Origin: Pelomyxa schiedti
Taxonomy: Eukaryota > Evosea > Pelobiontida > Pelomyxidae
DNA length: 34,461 nucleotides
Reading direction: 5' to 3'
Assembly: GCA_020536535.1 (NCBI GenBank)
Contig: JAHLWZ010000977.1
Location: 1-34,461, forward strand
Under the pieces are notes generated by a model. That model had not been told where the DNA came from and made no database searches. It saw only the letters and a list, made by a program, of their open reading frames with translations. The translations under genes were made by a program, and so were the position numbers. Below, in pieces: positions 24,901 to 34,292 of the stretch (within the stretch, counting starts at the first letter, position 1; every line of letters starts with the position of its first letter).

Positions 24901-27900
24901 GATTAACTTTTTTTTGGGAGTTCCACACCTTAAGCCAAAATCTGTTATCCTTTTCCAGTTCTGTTGCAGGTTCAGCAGCTACATTCAACATGGTGATGCG
25001 AGAAGCCAAGAGAACCGCAACACATTGCACATCTAAAATCCAGGATCCAATAAGAGGCATGGAGGCCCCTTTTCCAACTCCGACTATAACGCACTTGAAC
25101 CCCCATCGCTGTGACTTCTGGAGGGGGCTCATGGGGGAGTCTGGTTTTGTGGAAGCACTGTGAACTTGTAAGTACTATTGCAATACATGTTTGTCCAACC
25201 TGAAGTCAAAAGTTATGTGGTTGCCAGGAACCACAATAGGAGAGGTTGGAAAAGAGGTTTCATAGAAAGCCGGCTTGTTGTTGATTGGTTCGGATGAGCC
25301 TTTCAGAACCTGTTTAAATGAGAAGGGGGAGGAAATTAAAGTAATGTACCTGAAGGGCATCAGAAGAACTGACTGTGCGGCACTTGGAGCTGAATGTAAG
25401 GCACAGTGCCTCTGCTCCAGGGATTTTTACTGACCTCTTGACTTGGTTCGCACCATGGGGATAGGGATGCTGAGATTCAATGACAATTCTTTGCTCGTCA
25501 GATTTCTAATCTGGATGAGCTTGAAGAGAGGGAGGTTATCTGATACTTGAACTCGTTCAAAGTAGCTCTTGTCGCAAGAGCTAACATTCGGTAATCTATC
25601 ATTAAATTTTCCAAGGATCGAGATTAACTCAAGAAGTGTTGGTAGTACATCACCCGCAACTTGGGTATGTTCGCAAAATTGTTTTCTTCATTTCTTTAGT
25701 GAAGAAAGGGGAGGGAGGAAGAGTATACCTGCATAGAGTAATAAGAAGTGATGGAATGCAGTTTCCCAGGAAAGAATTTCTCACTGCCGCATCTATGTTC
25801 TTCTCGAAGCGGGTACTGTCAGCTGTGTTCTTCTGTGTCAGGACAAAATTTACCAACTCCGTGCTCTTCGTCAGGGCATATTTTGCGAACTGCAGCAAGA
25901 GGTGTTGGTATTTAGGATAGCTTACAAGTTCACGCTGAATGGCCATTAGCATCCTGATGTTTGGTAAGTAGGTTAAAGTTTCCAGGTGAATACCTCAGGG
26001 CTGGTGAAACTAATGGTGTAGAGATGAGGTGTTGAAGAGAACTCAGGGTCACAATACTCTGCTTTGCCTCCGAAAAAACATAATCCAGGATAGACAGAGT
26101 GATTTTTTGGGCTCTTTCCCATGACGGAGCGCTATTCTTTTGTATTTTAATGCAATGTTTTGTGGAAAAATCCAGTACTTCTTGGTTTGAATCCGCTTGC
26201 AACAGCTCTTTTACAAGTGAATGGGACCCAATTTCAGTGAATACAGCTTCAATCAATTTATTTTGTGCCTGTGTTCCGAATTAATGTCTATCCTTTGTAA
26301 TGGAGAAACACACATCAGTTGCGGACATCAGATCGAGTAAAAGATTTCGCTGATCTTCTCGAGTGGGGTAAAATAAATTAAGACCACTAGCCAGAGTGGC
26401 ACATATGACCTGCTGCAAGTCGGCTTCACCAGATGAGTTTGGTAAAGAAAGGAGTGACACAAGCTGGCACCGAAGTTTTTGAAGGAGGACAGCTAGTTCT
26501 ACATAATGTAAATGAGAGTCATACATATCTCACTACACTATAACATACCCGCGTCAACGGATGGAGGTGGCTCTACAATCAGAGACCTGATGTTGCAATG
26601 TACCACTCTTAATATGGAAATTAGCATTTTGATTGCGAGTGGCTTTTCATTTGAAGATGAGTGTAGGAATAGTTCCACCAATTTTGTCAAAACTTCATGA
26701 ATTGTACTGTGAAAATGTTAAAATAAAGCTGTCATACAAAGATGGAAATAGACACCTGAAGAACGACGGAACGGGATGCACAACAAGACAAAGAGGATGA
26801 GATAATGAGTCAAATGAATGGTTTTTGTCCTCAGTCTCATTTCTGCTGTGCTGTCGCGCCAGTCGCTCCATGTGACTAAGAATAATTCCCGCCGTTTCTT
26901 CGTTGTGGGTCAGGTAAGACAATAAAGATAGCGTTCATACGAAGAGGTGTCAGCAGTTTGAGAGAAGGAGCAAAGAGTGATTCCGGGATTATATCAGTCT
27001 TATTCCTTGGACCCATGTTCGCCCACCAGCCGACGTGTGAATGCTTCAGTGAAAAGTTCCATAGTACATCGTTCACACTGTCATAACATGTGCTTAATCC
27101 TAAGGTGTGTGAGTCAGATTTACTGGTAATTTACACTTGCCAAATGGGGTTGTGTGCATGTTGACATCCCACAAGTGTTTTCCAGTGTCAAGAGAAAAAA
27201 CTCTTCCCATAAAATCTGTTGTGCTGCTACAGGCCTCGGGGGGACACATAACCACATATTGCATTGGGGTGGCATATGGGTAACCCTTTTCAAATAGCTG
27301 GGCAGTGAATGCAGGTTCTGTACGAGTACGAGTTAGAAGAATGAATAAAACGTGCAGAGGCAAACCTGGTGTCCCTTTTGGGTCTGATGTCTTTGGTGTG
27401 TGTTTGGCTGGCAGGATTGTTGACTCAGGCATTGGCCCGAAAAGTTCTAGAGATTTAATGTGTTTTGCAGTTTCATCTGAAATGTGTAAATGACATTTAT
27501 TTTGCAGTTTTCCCATCACCTGTTATCACAGATGGATCAAAGACCTCCAGCCACCAAGAAGTTTTGGTGGACGAGGGGGATGAAGCGCCTGAAGAAATAC
27601 TGCCACTGCCACTGTAACTTACCACAACTGGTGCTGGGTTTGTTGTAGATTCCTTGGTCTCTCTCTTCGTTTGAATGAAAATAAACTGTCCATCTGAACA
27701 AAGAGTAAACACAAAGAAAGAAGTTAGGTGCCCAGCCTCACCTGAACAAAAGGCAGAATGTGAAAGTGTGTATGGGCTGGAAGAGCTGGAATTTGAGGAT
27801 TGTTTTTGTGCTGTTGAGGTCGTGTATACTTCAGGTAAACAGCACTTTATGGACTTGACAACTTGAAGAGTGTCACAGGATATGACAGTGATGCTCACAA

Positions 27901-29915
27901 AGGTGGTTGCAGACTGAGAATTCTCCATCTGGACATCATCACTTACTGAGGTTGGTCGCTCTGCTGGGGCTCCTTCAGATGATGAGGCAGGATTTGCTGG
28001 AGTTGTTTCCTCCTCAATGGAAGATGCATAGAGAAACTTCCCAATACAACAAAGCCACCTTGGGGAGTTACAATGGGTGAATTGATTGAAAATAAAAGTG
28101 CCTTTTCTTCTTGCTGGCAACTTTTGGTTTAAGCTCAGAATTACAGTCATAGACATGACCTTGAATGCTGTTATTGAAGCCAGTGCCAACCTTGACGAGA
28201 CCTAGTTTTTATGAGACACCTTAAGAGATTATTCAAAGTACCATTTGTATCATCTAATATGAAGATATGAGTTCCATCGGAAGCAATGGCACTCCATGAT
28301 GGCTGCAACATCTTAGATATATTATTACTGGTGAGGAATTGCAAACCAAGGAAACACTTGGCCCATTGGCACTTGGCGAGGTTGGAACTGGCTCAGGAGG
28401 GGCATTAGATGTCAAAAATTCTGGGGAATTCTCTGTTAAGTGAAATGTATTGGAAATTAGGGGAATAACCTTGTACTGCTTTCTGGAGCATGACAGACAG
28501 AGTAATATCCAAGTTATGATTTGCTAGGTGTTGCAAAAATGGCCACGTGTCAATTTTAGGGATGGAGTCAGCACAGGATCCCTCAGACATCGTCGCAGTT
28601 TGAAGCTGTTTCACTGAGAGGAGGATGTTTATAAGCTCCAAGAGTTTATCTGTATCTCCAAGCAATACAGAAACACCAGTAAGAGCTTCCAGAATCTTTT
28701 ATTACATTAACTACTTTAGAAGAGGTCAGGGAAGTAAAAGACTTGAGGTGTCTTTTCTGGGCGTGATAATATGAATTTCAAAACCATGGATATGCAATCC
28801 TGAGCTTCATCATGTAATCCCAATGGTCCAACAGTTTCTGTAGAAAATATTATGAAGTGTAAACTAACCATATACACACTCAAGATATCAATGAGTGTCC
28901 CAAGTATATCTGTGCAAAGTTTTGCATGGTTAATGCCTGGAACAGATTCAAGTGATTGAAGAAGTTGGAATGTGCTCATCAAAGCCAATCGGACAACAAA
29001 AGGTGCTGAAGGAGTTTTACTGCTTCCAGTGCTACTGACTTGGTTACTAGTCTAACTGCAGTTAAATTCCTTTGCATGAAGTGGAATTCTATACCTTGTC
29101 TTGCTTTTTGCGCATACTTTCGCGCATATAAGCCGTATGCATGCGTTTTTGAACCATCATGCGCTTTTGCAATGCAGAGGCAAATGCCAACCCTGGACTT
29201 AAAAAACCTCAGGCAAAGATACATAAAAAAAATGGCGAACCTCCGGTAAAGCTGAAGCAACTGTTGCAAAAGTTGTCTTGCAGCCCTTTTACCAATATCA
29301 TCACTATCATGGTCTGCTGAAGGGACAGATGGAGATGACCCAAGAATAATTTTCCAACTGGTTTCACTGTCCAAGGATTTCTTGTGCTTGTGCTTCTGTA
29401 TTTCGTTTCAGAAGCCCAAAGAAAGAAAAATACCTCCAGGGGCTTAGACTTTAAATCTTCGGAAATTTCATCTAAAAAGGACAGGAGCTTTGCATCAGGG
29501 TCGTTTTGGTCATCGTCAGTTAGCTCCATGTATTTCTTTGTGCAGTAGCTTTCATTGAAAATGATACTTTCTTCCTAAATCGCTAGTTAGTGCCGTTCGT
29601 CTCTCTATAACGAGTCAAGCCCACCCTCATCGACAGCCACTTTGAGTCTTCTTCCTTGGTGGACTCCAGCTGGGAGCTGGTCCAACTTGGAACGTCGCCG
29701 TCCTTGCCATCAGTGCCCGCCACCTTTGCCTTCCCCTCAATTTCGCCTTCCATCCTCAGCCGTAGCCCCGACGCGCCGCCAAGGCTGATGCCTGTGCCAA
29801 AGTCCCCTAGAAATGAAGGCGGGGGAGGAGGAGGCAGCCCGCCGGTGCTCCTCGTCATGGAAAAGAACTCCTCCGCTCTCCTCCCGGAGTCGTCACCACC
29901 AAACGCGTTCCTCAT
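12765..29915 (-). CDS. Giant HECT-domain E3 ubiquitin ligase
   Basis: One gene of about 17 kb with many short introns, giving an estimated 4500-5000 aa. The start ATG at 29915 (MRNAFGGDDSGRRAEEFF) is the first in its frame; the reading frame is open farther upstream only via TTG at 30134. Continuity was tested by splicing at several points: 29624-29575 (SMR to EESIIFNES), the join near 23800, the 41-nt intron near 18545-18505, and the HECT exons. Reading N to C it has helical repeat-like regions, a propeller-like region, a CUB-like module, SPRY, a coiled coil, UBA, a second CUB-like module, Ser/Pro/Thr-rich linkers, an RRM-like fold, HECT and an acidic tail. HECT enzymes take ubiquitin on a catalytic Cys and pass it to substrates. 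The architecture recalls the large HERC/HECTD4 group but I cannot assign orthology. Most exon boundaries were not individually resolved, and a gene split in the poorly conserved middle cannot be fully excluded. Confidence 0.85.
12966..14480 (-). other. HECT domain (catalytic Cys codon at 13103-13105)
   Basis: The N-lobe reads RRGAFPSLHYVQGSFQQIAK, KLTFRGENVEGEG, GGPYRQFFTEVAQELQ, MKFIPRPSFTSSEHLEMYRL, GRMMGIAVRTG and LPAFVWKSLV, with the E2-binding part following. The C-lobe reads LDILPDRLLRILTPAELEWR, VCGQPAIDVALLK, EYNSLISSESDVIRWFWEV and LRLFLRFTWAQERLPSD, then a Ser/Ala/Thr-rich insert, and finally the active-site segment ADTCFFAFTIPAYSSKEIL. The catalytic Cys is intact and sits the usual distance before the PAYSS motif. 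The insert of about 60 aa between the RFTWAQERLP strand and the active-site loop is longer than usual. Confidence 0.94.
13472..13517 (-). other. GC-AG intron inside the HECT domain
   Basis: The exon ending GTTGCACTTCTCAAG (VALLK) is followed by GCATGC, and the acceptor is TTATTACAG before AGACACACAG (RHTEYNSL). Removing these 46 nt restores the expected HECT sequence IDVALLKRHTEYNSLI in frame. No GT lies at the needed position. GC-AG is the commonest non-GT donor class, and the donor context AAG/GCATGC agrees with it. Confidence 0.78.
15634..16056 (-). other. RRM-like domain within the HECT protein
   Basis: Four exon pieces joined by GT-AG introns give one RNA-recognition-motif pattern. Beta 1 is ERIVCVEGLPTVPEESAG, helix 1 is GILVVYFSKYSEYTAS (compare the usual EDLxxLFSKYGE), and a loop follows with GEGPTGASVSGYR. 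Beta 3 is NDSYAFVEVLCSEK with helix 2 VKDVVRKINKTKLP, and beta 4 is STLKVTRFRPDLE. The RNP1-like strand has Y and F at the typical aromatic positions (SYAFVEV); the RNP2-like strand (RIVCVEGL) lacks a clear central aromatic. Canonical RRMs bind single-stranded RNA; some bind proteins. It lies downstream of a disordered linker and about 1.2 kb before the HECT domain in the same reading direction. Confidence 0.7.
16380..16850 (-). other. Disordered Ser/Pro/Thr/Glu-rich linker of the HECT protein
   Basis: One long exon without fold-like pattern: KSKDDSQEPKETKDPEKAPD, then Ser runs, PEVPKLMEVDASQVS, TTPSPTSAES and a run of eight Pro. It separates the upstream helical region from the RRM-like module. 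Plus-strand reading frames over it are mirror images of this composition. Confidence 0.75.
17725..18100 (-). other. CUB-like module 2 of the HECT protein
   Basis: The exons read SFPDANEITVVFDRTCTLSS, KAKLSIYSVMSNTPSSTTL, LLFPLRFRANTLFIKMETDH and, after a 47-nt intron, NPENLKYKVACIP. The sequence of an IP-x-A strand, V-x-FD, a Cys, a beta strand, a P-x-x-x-x-ANTLF strand and a final D-x-N...YKV is the same plan as module 1 at 25070-25500. Similar modules occur in ZZEF1-like and some giant E3 proteins. Function not known to me. Confidence 0.6.
19740..19985 (-). other. Coiled coil followed by UBA domain in the HECT protein
   Basis: A heptad-like charged stretch (QAKKEAEDIARLEKELREEA, then ERKKTAWLAEKKAQ) leads straight into a UBA pattern at 19871-19740: DACQQLMRMGYIPPLLDG, then FTKEQCLFALINSGFNFSG. 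The MGY loop and the ALINSGFN third helix are the diagnostic features. UBA domains bind ubiquitin. Confidence 0.82.
20184..20546 (-). other. SPRY domain in the HECT protein
   Basis: The strands read YYYEVTLDVADTSSIL, then after an intron of about 50 nt IGLCPEGASGWGNNSYRFQG, SPRFSNGQRQRSNYGVPVSS, KCTIGCHWSSKEKCISYTKD and GKLLGPAFKLV. The YxVxLD opening, the SYRFQGD segment, the YG...G turn and the xISYTKDGKxLGxAF strand pair are typical. The preceding exons (20579-20854) carry a related strand set (MSCYGGKLLGVTF). SPRY modules bind substrates or partner proteins; HERC1 also carries one. Confidence 0.85.
25070..25500 (-). other. CUB-like module 1 of the HECT protein
   Basis: The spliced reading is DEQRIVIESQHPYPHGANQ, then VKIPGAEALCLTFSSKCRTV, SSSDALQVLKGSSEP, SFPTSPIVVPGNHITFDFRL and, after an intron, QRWGFKCVIVGVGKG. 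The order ESxHPY, IPGA, L-x-F-x-x-x-x-xT, D-x-L, VPGNHITF, WGFK is a recognisable CUB-like signature seen in ZZEF1 and other large eukaryotic proteins. It is better preserved than module 2. Confidence 0.72.
26876..28330 (-). other. Propeller-like region of the HECT protein
   Basis: Several exons show DG-turn beta patterns: FVFTLCSDGQFIFIQTKRE, WWLEVFDPSVITGDG, TDFMGRVFSLDTGKHLWDV and SVNDVLWNFSLKHSHVGWW. The middle is interrupted by Ser-rich loops. This suggests a divergent beta-propeller near the N-terminal third of the ligase. No repeat count can be fixed by eye. Confidence 0.45.
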
Positions 29916-30241
29916 TCCGCAGTCGAGATCTAGGTTGTGCTGGTGTCGGTGTGCGTTGCTTTGTTGACTTGGTTGTCGTTTATCCGCGGCACCACGCTCT
30001 TTGGGTGGGTTTTTTTTTTTTTTTTTGGTTGTTTGATTTTGGGTTTCTGCAGTTGGAGAGGCACTTGTCTTCCTGAGACTGTCAGATTCTCCCAATGACA
30101 CACACCGCAGGCAACTAGTGCCAACTCCCAACAAGTGAAGCTGTCAAACAGACATCACAAATCCAAAAAAAAAAAAAAACCGAGGGGCATCACATCCCTT
30201 TGAGCGAAAATCGTGCACGTTGACGTTGTGTCTACGACAGT
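29916..30241. promoter_or_regulatory. Divergent promoter region, HECT gene and orphan gene
   Basis: These 326 bp lie between the HECT start (29915, minus) and the orphan gene start (30242, plus). They contain a T-run at 30010-30026 and an A-run at 30165-30179, which are rigid poly(dA:dT) tracts of the kind that exclude nucleosomes in many small eukaryotic genomes. A minus-strand frame is open across most of the region but has no ATG before 29915. Confidence 0.5.
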
Positions 30242-31531
30242 ATGGAAGATGTTGTGTTTCTCCAGCCGCCTCCTAAATGCGATGCCATAGGCCAAGCAGC
30301 GGCCCTGTGTGCGGCGGCTGTGGCCCGTTGTGGTGTCAATTCTCCAGCAGTTCGTGTCACTTCGTTTGTGCTGCACGAGATTGGCAAATACGTTTTGGGA
30401 CTGCGGCCTTGTGCGCGCCGTAGGCTGTTTTTTGAGGCTGCTTCTGGTTTGTACACCTTTTGCTTGTCACCGATTGGCAGTATTTGCGAAAATCCGTGGC
30501 GTGTGTATGAGCAGTCACTTGCTGCAATCCAGGTGGTTGGACAGCTCGACGAGTATGGCAGCGTATGGTTGATGATGGACAAGAGGCCGGAGAATGGATA
30601 TACCGACACTTTCTTGCTATGGAGGGAAGAATTCGTTGGTAGAAGGCTGGGTTGTAACAAGAAAACGGCCTGGACAACATCACTTGCTCACTGTATTAAC
30701 AAGTTCGATGTTAAATGTAACCAAAACTGGATTGTGGCTTACACAGAACCTGCAAAATGCTTTCACATTTGGCAAGTGAAAGAGGCGGTTCCTCAGCAAG
30801 AGCCACACGTGCAATTTCCATTGAAGTCCATATTTACATCACTCTTCCAGTTTTCTCACAGTGACTCCTCAATAGCCTATGGGAATGAACTTACCTTCCT
30901 TGACTACCCCTGGGATTCACTGCGCGTACATACTGCGGACCTCTCTCGGTGGTACCAAGGCGAATATGAAACCATCACAAGGACCATCGAGTACTCCGGC
31001 CCGCTGCTAGATACGTGCTCGCACTACATCCCAGGGCTTTTCTGGTCTCATAGAGGTGCTCCATTCATGGTACTGCGGGACGCCTCCACCAGCTTCATAG
31101 TCAACCTAACCACAGGCACAGACACCGCAATCCCCTTGTTCATATACACCCAGATAGTTGGGGACAACCACATCCACACCCAAGAGAGAGGCGACTACTT
31201 AGTCTACAGTGCCGACGACCCCACAGCACCCCCCAGTATCGCCGGAAGCGCGCCATCGGGTTCCACATTCTCAACCACTGGGTTCTGCCTCACACCGTCT
31301 TTCCACCAGTCCCCCGGTAACTGCGAATCCACAGTGTCTGCTGTCGACCTCTGCTGCCTCACTGCCGGTGACCTTGAGCACCCTTCATTCACCATGCTGA
31401 CAAAGTCCTTCACCAGAATAACCAGCCTACCCAAGGCCTTCATCTCATTCGAGCCACTCTCTCGTGGCCTAATGTTTCCAAAGAGGGCTAGGACCACTAC
31501 CACTGCAACCAACAACAACAAAATCCCATAA
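30242..31531 (+). CDS. Intronless orphan protein, 429 aa
   Basis: A single uninterrupted ORF from ATG 30242 to TAA 31529-31531, unlike every other complete gene here. It begins MEDVVFLQPPPKCDAIGQAA, has an Ala/Cys-rich first 50 residues (AAALCAAAVARCGVNSPAVR), then aromatic-rich segments such as ENPWRVYEQSLAAIQVVGQL, YGSVWLMMDKRPENG, CNQNWIVAYTEPAKCFHIWQ and GNELTFLDYPWDSLRVHTAD. The last 60 residues are Ser/Thr-rich and end in a Thr/Asn run. The spacing of W and G residues could suit a beta-sheet repeat fold, but no family is recognised. There is no signal peptide or membrane segment. The second half is visibly richer in C at codon third positions than the first. Confidence 0.78.
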   Translation: MEDVVFLQPPPKCDAIGQAAALCAAAVARCGVNSPAVRVTSFVLHEIGKYVLGLRPCARRRLFFEAASGLYTFCLSPIGSICENPWRVYEQSLAAIQVVGQLDEYGSVWLMMDKRPENGYTDTFLLWREEFVGRRLGCNKKTAWTTSLAHCINKFDVKCNQNWIVAYTEPAKCFHIWQVKEAVPQQEPHVQFPLKSIFTSLFQFSHSDSSIAYGNELTFLDYPWDSLRVHTADLSRWYQGEYETITRTIEYSGPLLDTCSHYIPGLFWSHRGAPFMVLRDASTSFIVNLTTGTDTAIPLFIYTQIVGDNHIHTQERGDYLVYSADDPTAPPSIAGSAPSGSTFSTTGFCLTPSFHQSPGNCESTVSAVDLCCLTAGDLEHPSFTMLTKSFTRITSLPKAFISFEPLSRGLMFPKRARTTTTATNNNKIP

Positions 31532-31754
31532 CTTAAAAGCACGCCTCCAAGGTGAAGATTTTTTGAATCAAAAGTTGCCGTACTGTCACGTCCACCACCA
31601 AAAACCCAAAAATGATGAAACACAATGGCAAGGCGACCTCCTACCATGGGACTTTTGCATCAAGATCTGCTCTGAACCCAATTTTTGCGGTCCCAGAGGA
31701 CCGAAAACAGCTGTTTGCTTGTTCCCACATTTCCGAAGGACAACGACGAATCAC
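31532..31754 (+). promoter_or_regulatory. Upstream region of the transporter gene
   Basis: This 223-bp gap lies between the orphan gene stop and the transporter ATG. The transporter frame is open back to 31563 but contains no earlier ATG, so I treat the gap as 3' end, promoter and 5' untranslated region. ATGs in other frames at about 31611-31625 would be upstream starts if transcribed. Confidence 0.35.
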
Positions 31755-34035
31755 ATGAGGACTACCACAACAAGCAACGAGCAGGACGAGGAGGCTTCAG
31801 AGGCAGCAGGGAGCCCGTGTACCCCGCTGCTTCAGCACCACCACCACCAGCAGCAGCACATCGAGGAGGAGGAGGAGGCAGCGTCGTCGGAGGAAGGGGG
31901 TGAGGGTGATGGTGGGTGTGAGTGCGGGGGCGCGGGGCGGCAGCGGCATCACCAGCACCATCATCATCATGACAAGTTGGACTCGACCGAATTCATATCG
32001 CCGAAGCCGTGGTGGAGACTATTGCTTAGTATGACATGGCTTATTGGGAGCGGCGTCATTCAGCAAAGGTAAGTTACAAATTGAATGCTACCCCCGACCC
32101 TCCATTTATATTATGACATAGTGGTTATATTATATTTCGAGATTGTATATTCATATTTCTGGTAGTCTATCCGGCATCCTTCTTCCAGCAGTGGTGCGGG
32201 AACTCAGACCTGTTGGTGCTGCTTCGATTGTTGGAATTGCTGGTGGCATTAGCATCATTTTTGAGCTTTCTGGAGTTGCGTGTATCTATTGGAGTGACAG
32301 ATGTACAAGTCGTTTAGGTTTCTTATTCTTATTCTTGAGTTACTCTTGTCCTCTAACAAAATGAAAAGGAAGACGGCGCCCTTTTGTGATCCTTGCATCG
32401 GTTGTAATTTTAATTGGACTCCTTGGCTTTCTGTTTGGGGACATATTTGAAGCTCTCTCCGTGTTACTTCTGGGGTATTTCCTTTCATACAAAAAAATGT
32501 CAATCACTCTGCTTAGCTACTTCACCACATTCACTGGAATTGCTATTGGTTCATCAACAATGTCAGCATTACTCCCTGACATATGCCCTTCTTCTCAGCA
32601 TGGGATGGGCTCTGCATCCTCCTCTATTGCCACTCTTGGAGGGACTACAATTGGTAACTTGGCCAGTTCTATTGACCTCCTTCTAACACCTTTTGGAAGG
32701 TTTTATGCTGACCTCGTTTGATCTTTCCACAGAACTCATCTGCGGGCTTTATTGTGCCGCAGTCATTATGTGCACAATTCCTACAATCCTTTTTGCCCAA
32801 GAACGAACCTGGAATCTTCCACCAGAGCATCTTGCATTAGTGGCCTCTAAAGTATGGGTTCCATATTGTATACGCTCACCCACCCCAAAAAAGCAACTCA
32901 CAAGTAGAGTGAAGAACTTCTTTGTGATGATTGTTAGCTTTTTCAAATCATATACGTTGATGTCCTCCTTTCTTGTACCTGTAATTTTTTTGCTGCAGGT
33001 TTTCTCCAAGAAAACACCCTGACTTCCTGCTGTCTCTTATAATGACGTACTTATCTAACACTTAATTTTTATACTGAATCATAAAAAGAGGCTGCTGGTT
33101 CCTTGCCTCCACTTCTAGTGTGTATCGTCAGTACTGGCTTGCTGACATTGCTTGTGTTACAGATGCCTCGTCGGTACCTCCTCGTAACCAAAGAGTCATT
33201 CTTGACATTCTTTTCCCGTAGGCTGCTTCAATCTATTCCCTAATTCGAATGGGTACATCAGTTATTTTTTCGATTCCCTTTGGCCCAATCAGTGATAAGA
33301 TTATTGGGCGGAAACCATTTGCACTCCTTGCTATGACATTTGAAGCAGGCTGTGAAATTGCATTTATTTTTGTACGTAAATTAACATGGATATATGTAAT
33401 TGGTATGCCTCTTTGCAAGCTAGTTTTTTCTTGACCCACTCAACTTTTAAAGGAGTTGCTTCTGGTATGGGGAATGGCCTCTTTGTGTCTGTATACTCTC
33501 CATATCCTCATTCCAGAACTCTAAGGCCACCAAAAAAAAGTTGGGCTGTGCAATTTCATGTGACACTCTTCCTTCAAAAGTGTCAGGTGGCAAGTACATG
33601 GCACTTGTTACGGTTGTCATCATCACTGGAACGACTGTTGGCCAAGCGACTCTTGGTATTCTTTCTCTTATCTCCGGAGATATTCATTGTGAAATGCACA
33701 AGGCCTGATTCTTGGAAATTTTGCCCTACCAGAAAGCTACTGCACTCTTTCCAGGTCTTCAGGAACACAATCACTATCTAGCTCCGTTGTGGAAGAGCAT
33801 TACTCTTCCCTTGGCTACATTGTACATATCTGATTCCCACTATTTTTATTATTCGTTCCCCACTACTCCTAATCCTATTCGCAAGATACTATTTTCTATC
33901 TCTGCTTCCTTCTATCTTATTGGATTTGTTTCCATCCTTCCTATCTCCACTGTGCGTGGGAGAAAGGCACAGGTTGCTGAGGACAATAACCCTGATTATA
34001 ATCAGGGAACAGAGGTGGATTCCCCTTCAAGCTAA
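31755..34035 (+). CDS. Major facilitator superfamily transporter
   Basis: The start ATG is at 31755 (MRTTTTSNEQDEEASEAAG). The first about 95 residues are cytoplasmic-looking and low complexity, with His, Gln, Glu and Gly runs. TM1 is WWRLLLSMTWLIGSGVIQQS, joined by a 97-nt intron (AG/GTAAGT at 32069) to LSGILLPAVVRELRPV. The MFS loop 2-3 signature reads SDRCTSRLGRRRPFVILAS after another short intron. Later helices include FTTFTGIAIGSSTMSALLPD, ELICGLYCAAVIMCTIPTIL, GTSVIFSIPFGPISDKIIGR (second-half signature), a segment with LPSKVSGGKYMALVTVVIIT, and SISASFYLIGFVSILPIST before a hydrophilic tail ending TEVDSPSS. The GRRRPF loop recalls sugar:cation symporter-like MFS groups, but substrate cannot be assigned. 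At least eight introns, mostly 40-50 nt; several 3' boundaries remain unresolved. Confidence 0.87.
31839..31975 (+). repeat. CAC/CAG/GAG trinucleotide-rich tract in the transporter N terminus
   Basis: CACCACCACCACCAGCAGCAG, GAGGAGGAGGAGG and later CACCATCATCATCAT runs encode His, Gln and Glu runs in the hydrophilic N terminus. The His clusters might bind metal, but low-complexity drift is as likely. Confidence 0.7.
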
Positions 34036-34292
34036 AACCTGGACAGTACCAAAAACTTCCCCCTACCTAACAAGTTGACAACTGGATGGGCACCACTTGT
34101 TTTTTTTTTCATCAAAGTTTCTCATCCCCACCTTCCTGTAAAGGCCTTAAAAAACTTTCGTTTTCGCAGCTGATCATCATTCATTTTCTCACGAAATACA
34201 CACAAGGGCTCACTATTGCCCTCCGCATCCCACAATACACAATCACCACTGCCAACGGACAGGGGTAGAGGCAGGGAGGGGAGTTGCGCGTG
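34036..34292 (+). promoter_or_regulatory. Intergenic region before the last gene
   Basis: This 257-bp gap follows the transporter stop and precedes the ATG at 34293. It has a T-run at 34101-34110. No gene is supported in it. It should hold the transporter 3' end and the promoter of the next gene. Confidence 0.35.

Noticed and set aside
29536-29567. A 32-nt intron at the second exon of the HECT gene
   Set aside because: It would break the frame of YMELTDDD. A 50-nt intron at 29575-29624 with a TTTAG acceptor gives a continuous frame (EESIIFNESYCTKKYMEL).
29916-30134. Upstream extension of the HECT protein to 30134
   Set aside because: The apparent start is TTG, and the extra residues are encoded by an A-rich tract; the first ATG is at 29915.
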